Assembly: GCA_017545185.1 (NCBI GenBank)
Contig: JAFWQJ010000076.1
Span: 1-55,905, forward strand
Direction: 5' to 3'
Length of the DNA stretch: 55,905 nucleotides
Source: Oscillospiraceae bacterium
GTDB taxonomy: Bacteria > Bacillota > Clostridia > Oscillospirales > Ruminococcaceae
Shown here piece after piece: positions 1-8,510 of the stretch (its first letter is position 1; each line of letters opens with the position of its first letter). The translations under genes and the position numbers were made by a program. The notes under the pieces were generated by a model that saw nothing but the letters and a program-made list of their open reading frames with translations, ran no database searches and was not told the DNA's origin.

Positions 1-477
1 ATGGTGATTTTCGCCTTCATTGTGATTCCCTCCGGTCTGGGAAATGTTTTTGGAAAGCAATATCTGATCCCGAAAGGGGAGGATCGAAAATATACGCTGG
101 CTTATGTATCAAGTGCGGTCGTCAATCTGATCCTGAATATCCTTCTGATCCCGAAATATCTGTCTTACGGCGCAGCAGTCGCCTCTGTTATTGCAGAAAT
201 CATTGCGCCGGCAATCATGCTGTGGTTTATCAGAAAAAGTATCAATCCTTCTCAGATCCTACCAAAGAACTGGAAGCCGTTGGTATCAGCCGCAGCCATG
301 TTTGTCTGTGTTTATATGACCGGTACGTTTCTGAAGCCCTCAATTATCAGTACGATTGTATTGATTTCGGAGGGAATCTTGCTCTATACCGGTTCCGTGC
401 TGATCCTGAAAACACCGATTGCGTATGAAGCATATAAAATTGCGAGAAACAAAATCGCGGTCAACAGAAATCAATAA
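1..477 (+). CDS. Polysaccharide flippase (Wzx/MATE-like), C-terminal part
   Basis: This is the last 158 residues of a polytopic membrane protein; the gene certainly begins left of the window, because complete flippases of this family have about 450-500 residues and the first codon here is only an internal Met at base 1. The segment contains about five hydrophobic helices and a short basic tail. A run reading YTLAYVSSAVVNLILNILLI followed by IPKYLSYGAAVASVIAE is the pattern of the C-terminal domain of O-antigen/capsule repeat-unit flippases (asparagine, then a Pro-containing loop and a small-residue helix). Its role would be to flip undecaprenyl-linked repeat units across the membrane. It sits directly upstream of the UDP-L-FucNAc genes, which fits a capsule cluster. 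The family is inferred from the pattern and the context. Confidence 0.7.
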   Translation: MVIFAFIVIPSGLGNVFGKQYLIPKGEDRKYTLAYVSSAVVNLILNILLIPKYLSYGAAVASVIAEIIAPAIMLWFIRKSINPSQILPKNWKPLVSAAAMFVCVYMTGTFLKPSIISTIVLISEGILLYTGSVLILKTPIAYEAYKIARNKIAVNRNQ

Positions 478-530
478 CGGTGTTCACACGGAACACAGCG
501 CAAAAATAAAACGATCCCGGAGGAATTATC

Positions 531-1574
531 ATGTCATTATTCAAAGATGCAACCCTGCTGATTACAGGCGGAACAGGCAGCTTCGGCAATGCTGTCCTTG
601 ACCGGTTTCTGAAAACCGATATCGGAGAGATCCGTATTTTTTCGCGTGATGAAAAGAAGCAGGATGATATGAGACATCATTTTCAGGCAGCAATGCCGGA
701 TGCCGCGAAAAAAATCAAGTTCTATATCGGGGATGTGCGCAGTCTGGAATCCGTCCGCGGCGCGATGCACGGTGTTGATTACATTTTCCATGCAGCAGCC
801 CTCAAACAGGTCCCGTCCTGCGAATTTTTCCCGATGGAGGCCGTCCGCACCAATGTGATCGGCACGGACAATGTTCTGACTGCGGCGATCGAAGCGGGCG
901 TGAAATCCGTCATCTGCCTTTCTACGGACAAGGCTGCGTATCCGATCAACGCCATGGGCATCTCCAAGGCGCTTGAGGAAAAGGTCGCGATCGCAAAATC
1001 ACGGACTTCCGGCGATACGAAGATATGCTGTACTCGCTACGGAAATGTCATGTGCAGCCGCGGTTCTGTTATTCCGCTGTGGATCGAACAGATACGGAAC
1101 GGGCAGCCGATCACGCTGACGGAGCCCGGCATGACACGCTTTATCATGTCGCTCGAAGAAGCTGTGGATCTTGTTCTGTTTGCGTTTGAGCACGGAGAAA
1201 ACGGCGATCTTCTGATCCAGAAAGCCCCTGCCTGCACGATCCAGACACAGGCGGAAGCCGTCTGCGAGCTGTTCGGCGGAAGCAAAAAGGATATTCAGAT
1301 CATCGGCATCCGGCACGGCGAAAAAATGTTTGAGACCCTGCTTACAAATGAGGAATGCGCCAAAGCGATCGACATGGGGGATTTCTACCGTGTTCCCGCC
1401 GATAACCGCGGGCTGAATTATGATAAATATTTCAAAGAAGGCGATGAACGGCGCAATACCCTGACAGAGTTCAATTCCAATAATACCAGGATCCTGAATG
1501 TGGAGGAAACAAAAGCAATCCTCGCTTCCCTTTCTTATATTCAGGAAAATCTTGCGAAAATGAAAGGAGAATAA
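531..1574 (+). CDS. capE: UDP-GlcNAc 4,6-dehydratase/5-epimerase (CapE/FnlA family)
   Basis: Short-chain dehydrogenase of 347 aa, close to the roughly 340 aa usual for CapE. The Rossmann motif GGTGSFG is at residues 13-19 and STDK at 131-134. The catalytic pair is Met142 and Lys146 (MxxxK), the altered triad known for the CapE/FlaA1-type inverting dehydratases, where classical SDRs have YxxxK. The enzyme converts UDP-D-GlcNAc to a 4-keto-6-deoxy sugar with C5 inversion, the first step to UDP-L-FucNAc in the cytoplasm. The start is set by GGAGGAATT just upstream. The stop is 3 nt from the next gene, and the two following genes are the other two enzymes of the same pathway. Confidence 0.9.
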   Translation: MSLFKDATLLITGGTGSFGNAVLDRFLKTDIGEIRIFSRDEKKQDDMRHHFQAAMPDAAKKIKFYIGDVRSLESVRGAMHGVDYIFHAAALKQVPSCEFFPMEAVRTNVIGTDNVLTAAIEAGVKSVICLSTDKAAYPINAMGISKALEEKVAIAKSRTSGDTKICCTRYGNVMCSRGSVIPLWIEQIRNGQPITLTEPGMTRFIMSLEEAVDLVLFAFEHGENGDLLIQKAPACTIQTQAEAVCELFGGSKKDIQIIGIRHGEKMFETLLTNEECAKAIDMGDFYRVPADNRGLNYDKYFKEGDERRNTLTEFNSNNTRILNVEETKAILASLSYIQENLAKMKGE

Positions 1575-1576
1575 GG

Positions 1577-2746
1577 ATGGCTGCATGGAAAGAAAACGGC
1601 AAAATCAAACTAATGGTCATTGTGGGAACAAGGCCGGAGATCATCCGTCTTTCGGCGGTGATCCGGAAATGCCGGAAATATTTTGATACGATCCTCGTGC
1701 ATACCGGACAGAACTATGACTATAATCTGAACGGCGTGTTCTTCCGCGATCTCGGTCTTGCCGATCCGGATCTGTATCTGGATGCGGCCGGCAGCGATCT
1801 CGGTGAAACGATGGGCAGCATCATTTCTGCATCCTATAAGGTCATGGCTGAAATGAAGCCGGACGCCGTTCTTGTGCTCGGAGATACCAATTCCTGCCTG
1901 TCTGTCATCGGTGCCAAGCGTCTGCACATCCCGATCTTTCACATGGAAGCAGGAAACCGCTGCAAGGATGAATGCCTGCCGGAGGAGACGAACCGCCGGA
2001 TCGTTGACATCATTTCCGATGTCAACCTTGCGTATTCCGAACATGCCCGCCGTTACCTTGCCGACTGCGGGCTGCCGAAGGAGCGGACCTATGTGACCGG
2101 TTCCCCGATGGCAGAGGTCCTGACGGAGAACCTCGATGCGATCAAAGCATCCGGCATTCTTGCGGAACTCGGTCTGGAGAAGGGCAGGTATATCCTTCTT
2201 TCTGCGCACCGGGAGGAAAACATCGACACAGAAAAGAACTTCACGAGCCTGTTTACCGCAGTCAACCGGATGGCTGAGAAATATGACATGCCGGTTCTGT
2301 ATTCATGTCACCCGCGTTCCGGAAAGCGGCTGGAATCCTCCGGCTTCCGGCTCGATCCCCGCGTGATCCGGCATGAGCCGCTCGGCTTCCATGATTATAA
2401 CTGCTTACAGATGAACGCTTTTGCCGTCGTTTCCGATTCCGGTACCCTTCCGGAGGAAAGCAGCTTCTTTGCTTCGGTCGGGCATCCGATCCCTGCCGTG
2501 TGCATCAGAACAAGCACGGAGCGTCCGGAAGCACTGGATAAGGCATGTTTTATTCTTTCGGGGATCGACACAAAGGGGCTTCTGCAGGCAGTTGATCTTG
2601 CCGTTGAAATGGTCAGGGACGAAAAGAACGGCGGTTGTGTTCCTGTTCCGGACTACACAGATATCAATGTATCCGATAAGGTCATAAAGATTATTCAGTC
2701 TTATGTCGGTGTCGTCAATAAGACGGTTTGGAGAAAAGATTTATGA
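1577..2746 (+). CDS. capG: Non-hydrolysing UDP-sugar 2-epimerase (CapG/WecB family)
   Basis: 389-aa protein with the family N-terminus VIVGTRPEIIRL and the HTGQNYD motif, then LGDTNS and HMEAGNR, all typical of UDP-GlcNAc 2-epimerases (WecB/MnaA/CapG/FnlC). In the L-FucNAc pathway CapG inverts C2 of UDP-L-6-deoxytalosamine-NAc (UDP-L-pneumosamine) to give UDP-L-FucNAc. The position between capE and capF supports that substrate rather than the WecB role of making UDP-ManNAc, although sequence motifs alone cannot separate these. The ribosome-binding site AAAGGAGAATAAGG lies over the end of capE. The last codons overlap the capF start as ATGA, so the two are probably translationally coupled. Confidence 0.85.
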   Translation: MAAWKENGKIKLMVIVGTRPEIIRLSAVIRKCRKYFDTILVHTGQNYDYNLNGVFFRDLGLADPDLYLDAAGSDLGETMGSIISASYKVMAEMKPDAVLVLGDTNSCLSVIGAKRLHIPIFHMEAGNRCKDECLPEETNRRIVDIISDVNLAYSEHARRYLADCGLPKERTYVTGSPMAEVLTENLDAIKASGILAELGLEKGRYILLSAHREENIDTEKNFTSLFTAVNRMAEKYDMPVLYSCHPRSGKRLESSGFRLDPRVIRHEPLGFHDYNCLQMNAFAVVSDSGTLPEESSFFASVGHPIPAVCIRTSTERPEALDKACFILSGIDTKGLLQAVDLAVEMVRDEKNGGCVPVPDYTDINVSDKVIKIIQSYVGVVNKTVWRKDL

Positions 2747-3942
2747 ACATTTTAGTAACAGGTGCAAAGGGCTTTGCCGGCAGAAATCTGGTCGAGAATC
2801 TGAAAACGATCCGTGACGGCAGAAACAGAACCCGGCCGGATATCAGGATCGGCGAGATCTACGAATATGATATTGACTCTGCACCGGAAGATCTTGATGC
2901 ATACTGTGCGAAAGCAGATTTTGTATTCCACTTTGCCGGTGTGAACCGCCCGGATGATCCTGCGGATTTCAAAAAAGGCAACTGCGATTTTGCGGAGACA
3001 TTGCTGGGATTCCTGAGAAAGCACAGCAGCAGGGCGCCGGTTGCGGTTTCTTCCTCCGTTCAGGCAACGCTGTCCGGACGGTTCGGAACGTCCGAATACG
3101 GGCTGAGCAAAAAAGCCGGTGAAGAACTGTTCTTTGCATACGGTGCGGAAACAGGCTGCCGCGTCATGGTCTACCGGTTCCCGAACCTTGCCGGCAAATG
3201 GATCAGACCGAATTATAATTCCGCTGTCGGCACATTCTGCTATCAAATTGCGCATGATCTCCCGATCACAGTGAACGATCCCGATGTCGAACTGGAACTG
3301 CTGTTTATTGACGATCTGGTCGAGGAAATGCTCGATGCGATCGAAGGAAAAGAGCATCACTGTGAGTTTGACGGCGTGACTGCCGTCATGCGGCGCGACG
3401 GAAGATACTGCTTTGCGCCCCGCACACACAAAGCGACACTCGGAAGGATCGCCGCACTTCTCCGCACCTTTCACGATCAGCCGCAGACACTGGTTATGCC
3501 GGAGATCCCTGCCGGAAGTCTGGAAAAGAAACTGTACTCGATGTATCTTTCTTATCTCCCGGAAGAAAAAACGGCGTTTGATCTCAAAATGAACTGCGAT
3601 GACAGAGGCAGCTTTACGGAGCTGCTGAAAACCGCGGCGTGCGGGCAGTTCTCCGTGAATATTTCGAGACCCGGCATCACCAAAGGACAGCACTGGCACA
3701 ACAGCAAATGGGAGTTCTTCATTGTCGTTGCCGGTCACGGTCTGATCCGGGAACGCAGGATCGGGACAGATGAGGTCATGGAATTTGAGGTCAGCGGCGA
3801 TAAGCTCCGGGCGGTCCACATGCTCCCCGGATATACGCACAGCATCATCAATCTTTCCGATACGGAAAATCTCGTAACGGTCATGTGGGCAAACGAACCG
3901 TTTGATCCGGATCATCCGGATACCTTTTCCGAACCGGTATAA
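2743..3942 (+). CDS. capF: UDP-2-acetamido-2,6-dideoxyhexulose 4-reductase (CapF/WbjC)
   Basis: 399-aa bidomain protein. The N-terminal SDR part opens with NILVTGAKGFAGRNLVENL (Gly-rich NADPH loop) and has the active-site YGLSKKAGEE (YxxxK). The C-terminal 130 residues form the WbjC cupin (GQHWHNSKWEFF and PGYTHSIINLS, whose histidines match the metal site). CapF reduces the CapE product at C4, and the cupin domain adds an epimerisation step. A longer reading from a TTG at 2728 exists, but the ATG at 2743 has GGAGAAAAG in front and overlaps the capG stop by ATGA, so it is preferred. Cap5EFG of Staphylococcus aureus is the reference pathway; the gene order here is E-G-F. Confidence 0.9.
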   Translation: MNILVTGAKGFAGRNLVENLKTIRDGRNRTRPDIRIGEIYEYDIDSAPEDLDAYCAKADFVFHFAGVNRPDDPADFKKGNCDFAETLLGFLRKHSSRAPVAVSSSVQATLSGRFGTSEYGLSKKAGEELFFAYGAETGCRVMVYRFPNLAGKWIRPNYNSAVGTFCYQIAHDLPITVNDPDVELELLFIDDLVEEMLDAIEGKEHHCEFDGVTAVMRRDGRYCFAPRTHKATLGRIAALLRTFHDQPQTLVMPEIPAGSLEKKLYSMYLSYLPEEKTAFDLKMNCDDRGSFTELLKTAACGQFSVNISRPGITKGQHWHNSKWEFFIVVAGHGLIRERRIGTDEVMEFEVSGDKLRAVHMLPGYTHSIINLSDTENLVTVMWANEPFDPDHPDTFSEPV

Positions 3943-4008
3943 AAGCTCTGACCGTATGACTGCCCGCAAAACGGAAAAGCGGCTGCTTGAAAAGAGGTGA
4001 TTTTACGG

Positions 4009-5229
4009 ATGTTTACGGCAGAACCGTCCCAGCAGGTGCTGCTGGATGCGGTGAAGGCATCGCTGTTCGGAAGCGCGTTCTCATATCCTGATGATACAGA
4101 CTGGGATGCCGTGATAAAAGAAGCAAAATCACAAGCCGTTATGGGGCTGATCGGCCCGGTGATACCCGTACCGGACAGCAGCAGCGATCAGAGAACGGCG
4201 CACTTTATACGGCTTCTGTACGAACAGGACAAGCTGCTGAAGCTGCTTGCCGGCCACAATATCCCCTGCGTGATCCTGAAAGGCACTGCTGTCGCGGTAT
4301 ACTATCCGAAGCCTTCTTTGCGGACAATGGGCGATGTGGATTTTCTGGTCCCGCGCAGTCAGTTTGATGCCGCGATGAAGCTGATGGAATCGAACGGGTA
4401 TGTTTACTCACACGGAAAAGGGGAGGACGGGGGACTGGCATTTCAGTCCCGCCACATCGGCTATTTTAAAAACGGGATCGAATTTGAACTGCATCACCAT
4501 TTCAGCTCCAAAGGCTTCAACATAGATGATATGCTCGAAAACGCGATCCGGAACAGAACGTACAAAGAACTCTGCGGATTCCGCTTTCCGGTGCTTCCCG
4601 AAACAGAAAACGGTCTGGTGCTTCTCGGGCATATGAATCAGCACATGCTGACGGATCATCTCGGCCTCAGACAGATCATAGACTGGGAAATGTACGTTCA
4701 CGCTGTCCTGGACAGCAAAAAGTGGGAAGAAGAATTTGCCCCCGCTGCAAAAGAGATCGGATTATATAAGCTTGCCGTCAATGTCACGGGCATGTGCGGG
4801 AAGCATTTAGGGCTTCCGGAGACGATCGCACGGAACGGCTTTGTCAAAGACGAAATCGCAGATGAAATGATGAAAAACCTGCTGACCTACGGAAACTTCG
4901 GGAAAAAGCAGCCTTCTTTGTCAGGAGATTCGGGCGAGAGGATCCGGACAGTGCTCGGAGACATAAAGAGCAAGGGGTTCTTTGCGTATTGTCAGGATAA
5001 CGGGCTGGAAACATGGAATCTCTGCAAAAAGCATCCTGTTTTGAAGCCGGCCGCATTTCTGTTCGGCTTTTTCCGGTTTCTCGTCAGAGGAACAACGGGT
5101 ATTCTCAAAACGGGAAAACTGAAAGAACAGATCCGATATGTCAGGCAGAAAAACCGGTTTGACCGCGCGCTCGGGATCAGAACAAAAGAAACAGGAAAAC
5201 CCCGTCAGAATAAAAAGCCTTCAAAATAG
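4009..5229 (+). CDS. Nucleotidyltransferase-fold protein (NTP_transf_5-like)
   Basis: 406-aa soluble protein. Around residues 80-125 it has VILKGTAVAVYYPKPSLRTM and GDVDFLV, the DxD-type signature of the uncharacterised nucleotidyltransferase family PF14907. Members of this family occur in capsule loci and next to lasso-peptide and other RiPP genes. No substrate can be assigned. The start at ATG 4009 follows GAGGTG at 3994-3999; a GTG at 3997 in the same frame lies inside that ribosome-binding site and is less likely. The gene begins 66 nt after capF in the same direction and closes the operon at a strong terminator that overlaps its stop codon. Confidence 0.7.
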   Translation: MFTAEPSQQVLLDAVKASLFGSAFSYPDDTDWDAVIKEAKSQAVMGLIGPVIPVPDSSSDQRTAHFIRLLYEQDKLLKLLAGHNIPCVILKGTAVAVYYPKPSLRTMGDVDFLVPRSQFDAAMKLMESNGYVYSHGKGEDGGLAFQSRHIGYFKNGIEFELHHHFSSKGFNIDDMLENAIRNRTYKELCGFRFPVLPETENGLVLLGHMNQHMLTDHLGLRQIIDWEMYVHAVLDSKKWEEEFAPAAKEIGLYKLAVNVTGMCGKHLGLPETIARNGFVKDEIADEMMKNLLTYGNFGKKQPSLSGDSGERIRTVLGDIKSKGFFAYCQDNGLETWNLCKKHPVLKPAAFLFGFFRFLVRGTTGILKTGKLKEQIRYVRQKNRFDRALGIRTKETGKPRQNKKPSK

Positions 5230-5263
5230 TGCCGGTTTCACGCAGCACATTTTGAAGGCTTTT
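5213..5263. terminator. Bidirectional terminator between convergent genes
   Basis: A perfect 15-bp stem (AAAAGCCTTCAAAAT at 5213-5227, complement at 5249-5263) with A-rich and T-rich flanks. It overlaps the stop of the nucleotidyltransferase gene and serves the convergent Wzz/kinase gene from the other side. Confidence 0.85.
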
Positions 5264-5295
5264 CTGTCATCCGGGATACGGCGCCGGATGCGTGT

Positions 5296-6795
5296 TCAAT
5301 TTGCTTTGTTGTCTGCCGGTCTCTTTCCGTCACCGTAACCGGCACCGCTGTTTTTTCTGTAATAATACTTTTTCCCGGAATAATCACGGGAATAATAGTT
5401 TTCGCGCTGTTTGTGCTTCACGCCGTTCAGAATGAATCCGAGCATATTCATCCCTGCGGATTCAATTTTCTTGTTCGCTTTTTTCAGATCCTCATCGGTC
5501 GTAACACCGTGGCGCACCACGAAGATCATGCCGGAAACATTTTTTGCAAGCTCCATTGCATCGGTAACGACATTCACAGGCGGCGTATCAATAATAATGA
5601 CGCCGTACCGGCTGCTCAGCTCGTTCAGTATGGCAGTCATCTGTTCGGAAGCAAGCAGCTCGGAAGGATTGGGCGAAACGGGCCCCGCCGTCATAACGTC
5701 CAGATTTTCCATCACATTTTTCCGGATACACTGATCCGTCGGATACATGCTGCTGACTGCGGCGGACAGTCCTTTTTCATTCTTCAGGCCGAATATGATA
5801 TGCTGAACAGATTTCCGCATATCCGCATCAATCAGGAGCACCTTGTTCCCGCTCTGCGCCATTGCAACGGCAATATTGGCACAGGTCGCGGATTTGCCTT
5901 CGCCGAATTTCGCCGATGATACGGCAAAGATCTTCCGTTGGCTTGCAGCAAGCAAAAAGGTGATATTTGTTCTGATCGATTTGAAGCTTTCCACGATACC
6001 GAACGGAACATCCTCGTCTGTCAGTCTGAAATATCCGCTGCCGTCCGCGCCGTTTTTCTTTTTCCGTCCGTTCTCCTCAAACTGCTGGATCTCGCCGAGA
6101 ACCGCCTTTTTATACTTGTTCTTCAACGTATCGGAATCCTTGATCGTGTTGTCAAAAAGGTCGATCATGAAAATGATGCAGACGATCAGCACGAAGCCTG
6201 CCAGACCTCCGGCGGCAGTGTTTTTCGGGATGTTCGGCGAAACAGGGCTGTAATTTGCTTTTGCGGTACCGATCGTATTGATAGAACCGACACCGACTGC
6301 TTCCATCATATATTCCGGCGCGACTTTGGTGAGCGCGTTGCAGAGGGATGCGGCGACATCCGGATCGTTCGCAACGGCGGTCACCTTAATGGCGGACGTA
6401 TCTGCAACGGAGGAAATCGAGAAACAGTTTCTGATCGAAGCGAACCCGATCTTTCCGTTTGAATTGACGCTGAAATTCTCTGCAAGCGTGTTCCGGTCGT
6501 ACTGACCGGCAAGCTGGCTGCCGACTGCATCGATCACAGTATCGTCTTTCAGCACTTCGATATAGGTATTGACAAGCTGTTTTGCGTAACTGATGTTTTT
6601 GATATTTTCTTCATTCTCTGCAATATCGGTATAACTCTGCACATACATCGTGATATGAGAAGCGTATTTCATCGGAAGAACATACTTTGACAGGCTGTAT
6701 CCGCCTGCCGCGCCGAGAACGGCGCAGATAACGATCAGCGTGATATGATTCAACAGAAGCGTGATAATGTCCTTTATCGTATAGCTTTCGTTCAT
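5296..6795 (-). CDS. Fused Wzz chain-length protein and BY-kinase (polysaccharide tyrosine autokinase)
   Basis: A membrane protein with a Wzz domain first: TM helix near the N-terminus (ITLIVICAVLGAAGGY) and a second before the kinase (GLAGFVLIVCIIFMIDLF). The cytoplasmic BY-kinase follows, with Walker A SSAKFGEGKSAT, Walker A' LLIDADMRKS and Walker B VIIIDTPPVN. The C-terminus is a tyrosine cluster (NYYSRDYSGKKYYYRK) for autophosphorylation. Such proteins set chain length and switch polymerisation of capsule or exopolysaccharide. Firmicutes often split these domains into two genes (CpsC/CpsD); here they are one protein. An earlier ATG at 6822 adds nine residues but has no ribosome-binding site, while 6795 has AAAGGA 11 nt upstream. 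It is transcribed towards the capsule operon. Confidence 0.85.
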   Translation of the reverse strand: MNESYTIKDIITLLLNHITLIVICAVLGAAGGYSLSKYVLPMKYASHITMYVQSYTDIAENEENIKNISYAKQLVNTYIEVLKDDTVIDAVGSQLAGQYDRNTLAENFSVNSNGKIGFASIRNCFSISSVADTSAIKVTAVANDPDVAASLCNALTKVAPEYMMEAVGVGSINTIGTAKANYSPVSPNIPKNTAAGGLAGFVLIVCIIFMIDLFDNTIKDSDTLKNKYKKAVLGEIQQFEENGRKKKNGADGSGYFRLTDEDVPFGIVESFKSIRTNITFLLAASQRKIFAVSSAKFGEGKSATCANIAVAMAQSGNKVLLIDADMRKSVQHIIFGLKNEKGLSAAVSSMYPTDQCIRKNVMENLDVMTAGPVSPNPSELLASEQMTAILNELSSRYGVIIIDTPPVNVVTDAMELAKNVSGMIFVVRHGVTTDEDLKKANKKIESAGMNMLGFILNGVKHKQRENYYSRDYSGKKYYYRKNSGAGYGDGKRPADNKAN

Positions 6796-6841
6796 ATCTT
6801 CAAAAATCCTTTCATCCTGCATATACAGTTCAGAATATCGT

Positions 6842-6886
6842 AACGGAGTACCTGTATATTATACCATACTCCGTTGCTGCGGTCAA
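6842..6886 (-). promoter_or_regulatory. Promoter of the Wzz/BY-kinase gene with an operator-like dyad
   Basis: On the minus strand TTGACC (6881-6886) and TATAAT (6858-6863) are 17 bp apart. A 9-bp inverted repeat, AACGGAGTA at 6842-6850 and TACTCCGTT at 6867-6875, straddles the -10 box and part of the spacer, where a repressor would block polymerase. A short hairpin at the 5' end of the transcript is the alternative. Confidence 0.75.
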
Positions 6887-7246
6887 GTAGTTGCGGCATT
6901 TTCAGCCGGTCTGCCGGAATCTTTGTTGCATTTCGACATTTTCATCAGATTGTCTGTCATGGATTCCCACAAAATATGGCGTACCGGGCTGCCGCCGGAG
7001 AGGATTCTGCAGCTCCGGAACCGGTAAAAATGTAAAATAAAAGTGCGGTTCCGTGCAGTAAGAAAACGATCGTTTCCGTTCCCGGAAAGGCCGCTTTTTC
7101 AGGGGAAACGGCAGATGCGCCCGCGGTGTTCCGGCATTACATTTTTTCGCCTGACACGGGCATACTTTGTTTTACATGATATTCCATAAAAAGCCTTTTC
7201 GCAGCCCTTTATTTTCAATGCTTTTCCCAAATTTGCAGATATGAAC
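6887..7246. other. Intergenic region, nothing recognised
   Basis: About 360 bp between divergent promoters. A 60-codon frame on the minus strand (7099-7281) has no good ribosome-binding site and runs over the next promoter, so it was not called. No tRNA or convincing structured RNA was seen. Confidence 0.5.
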
Positions 7247-7275
7247 TTGACGGATTCAGAATAATGTGTTAAAAT
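7247..7275 (+). promoter_or_regulatory. Promoter of the small-protein/PqqD/exporter operon
   Basis: TTGACG (7247-7252) and TAAAAT (7270-7275) are separated by exactly 17 bp. The first start codon, 7342, follows about 60 nt after the expected transcription start. Confidence 0.75.
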
Positions 7276-7341
7276 GGTCACAGTGCACAGATATACTATT
7301 ATATGGTCACGAAACCGGCGCGAACCGGGGAGGATAAAATC

Positions 7342-7698
7342 ATGAGCAAAATGGCAGTTCCCACAATGGATGTTGTGCGCTTTCGGGAAGATGATATCAT
7401 TGCCGCGAGTGCCGGTCTCTTTTTGCCGAAGCCGGAATCAGAGAAGCTGATGTCAGCGGGCTTTCATAACGGTGCGCCGGATGATGCAGCAATGAATCTG
7501 TTTCCTGTGACTGCTTTTGTGAAAGCACTGCATATCACACACGGCAGTCTGAATGTGTTTTTCAGATATGATGAAAACGGCGCAGTACGCGCAAACGATC
7601 TCCTCGGCTATGAGGAAAATAACGTACTGGAAAACGGTGTCTGTACATCAAAAAACATGCGCGATCAGAATGTCCTGTGGACATGGATTCATCAGTAA
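7342..7698 (+). CDS. 118-aa small protein, candidate peptide substrate of the PqqD cassette
   Basis: An unrecognised small protein. The start ATG at 7342 has GGGGAGG 8 nt upstream, better than the earlier in-frame ATG at 7303. It has no signal peptide and no membrane segment. The N-terminus contains PTMDVVRFREDDIIAAS, a mixed hydrophobic/acidic stretch that could be a recognition (leader-like) segment. The only cysteine lies near the C-terminus, in GVCTSKN. It is first in the operon and is followed by a hairpin with a T-tract before the PqqD-like gene. That arrangement is common for RiPP precursor genes, which are expressed above their modification genes. Whether it is a precursor, a regulator or simply a conserved small protein cannot be told from sequence alone. 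Confidence 0.65.
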   Translation: MSKMAVPTMDVVRFREDDIIAASAGLFLPKPESEKLMSAGFHNGAPDDAAMNLFPVTAFVKALHITHGSLNVFFRYDENGAVRANDLLGYEENNVLENGVCTSKNMRDQNVLWTWIHQ

Positions 7699-7714
7699 GA
7701 AGGATATTATGCTG

Positions 7715-7754
7715 CTTGCAGCTGTGGGTGCGGCTCACGGCTGCAAGTTTTTTT
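7715..7754 (+). terminator. Partial terminator between the small protein and the PqqD-like gene
   Basis: A 12-bp stem with one G-U pair (CTTGCAGCTGTG at 7715-7726, CACGGCTGCAAG at 7736-7747), a 9-nt loop and seven T. The ribosome-binding site of the next gene starts right after it. It probably lets a fraction of transcripts through, so the first gene is made in excess. Confidence 0.8.
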
Positions 7755-7767
7755 AGGAGAATGAAAC

Positions 7768-8037
7768 ATGAAACTTGCGGTTGAAATGGCAGTTATGGAA
7801 GTGGACGGCGAGATCAGCGCGGTCGCTGTCGGGGGAGACAGCGCGAAATTTCACGGGATGCTGCGCCTGAATCAGTCGGCGGCGGACATCATCAGAATGC
7901 TGGCGGATGATACCACGTTTGAGCAGATGCACAGGACGCTGTGCGAAGCATACACCGATTCTACGCCGGATGAGGTCGCGGGACTTCTTTCGGATTTCCT
8001 CGCACAGTTGAAAAAGGAAGGACTGCTGACGGAATGA
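7768..8037 (+). CDS. PqqD-like peptide-binding protein
   Basis: 89-aa protein with the PqqD-family layout: an N-terminal beta-rich half (residues 1-35, with AVAVGGDSAKFHGMLRLN) and a winged-helix-like C-terminal half with the typical LNQSAADIIRMLADD and the ending LKKEGLLTE. PqqD proteins bind leader peptides of RiPP precursors (RiPP recognition element), or sit beside HPr-kinase-like proteins in polysaccharide loci. GGAGAATGAAAC precedes the ATG. The stop overlaps the next start as ATGA. No radical SAM enzyme, lasso cyclase or transglutaminase-type B2 protein is encoded nearby, so its partner enzyme is unclear. Confidence 0.8.
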   Translation: MKLAVEMAVMEVDGEISAVAVGGDSAKFHGMLRLNQSAADIIRMLADDTTFEQMHRTLCEAYTDSTPDEVAGLLSDFLAQLKKEGLLTE

Positions 8038-8510
8038 CGGCAACCTCTTATGCAAGCGAGCTGGAACGCGCCGGCATGATCGCGGTCACGGTCAAAGGCG
8101 TAAGTATGCGTCCGCTGTTTCACGCCGACAGCGACGCGATCCTCGTGAAAAAATGCGGCGCCGAAGCGCTGGATCATCTCGATATTGTGCTGTTCAGAAG
8201 GCAGGGTCCGGACGGCCGGCAGTATGTTCTTCACCGCATCGTCGGCAGGCGGCAGGACGGCTGCTTCATCATCGCCGGCGACAACTGCACCGACGCGGAT
8301 ATCGTCCCGCCGCAGGATATTCTCGGAAAAGCCGTTTCCGCACAGCGCAGGAACAAGCCCATTCCTTTGAAGGGGATGCGGTATGCGGCATACAAAATGC
8401 TTTGGTGCGCGCCGTACCGGATACGCTTCCGCGTGCTGCGCATCAGGAATCAGGCACGCGCTGCTGCAAAGAAAATCGTTTCATACCGGAGAAAACAGCA
8501 TGGAATTTAA
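8034..8510 (+). CDS. S24/S26-type signal-peptidase-like protein lacking a membrane anchor
   Basis: 158 aa. Peptidase signatures are clear: VKGVSMRPLF with nucleophile Ser24, VLHRIVG with His67 where bacterial type I signal peptidases have Lys, and GDNC near residues 82-85. The Ser/His arrangement is that of the SipW/ER-type S26B branch. There is no N-terminal transmembrane helix, and the C-terminal 45 residues are strongly basic and amphipathic (RIRFRVLRIRNQAR), so contact with the membrane would be peripheral. Homologues of this form occur beside PqqD and HPr-kinase-like genes. It could process the small protein encoded upstream. It overlaps the PqqD-like gene by ATGA and the next gene by 11 nt. 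Confidence 0.75.
   Translation: MTATSYASELERAGMIAVTVKGVSMRPLFHADSDAILVKKCGAEALDHLDIVLFRRQGPDGRQYVLHRIVGRRQDGCFIIAGDNCTDADIVPPQDILGKAVSAQRRNKPIPLKGMRYAAYKMLWCAPYRIRFRVLRIRNQARAAAKKIVSYRRKQHGI

Noticed and set aside
7099-7281. A 60-codon minus-strand frame before the PqqD operon
   Set aside because: No ribosome-binding site; it overlaps a consensus promoter.
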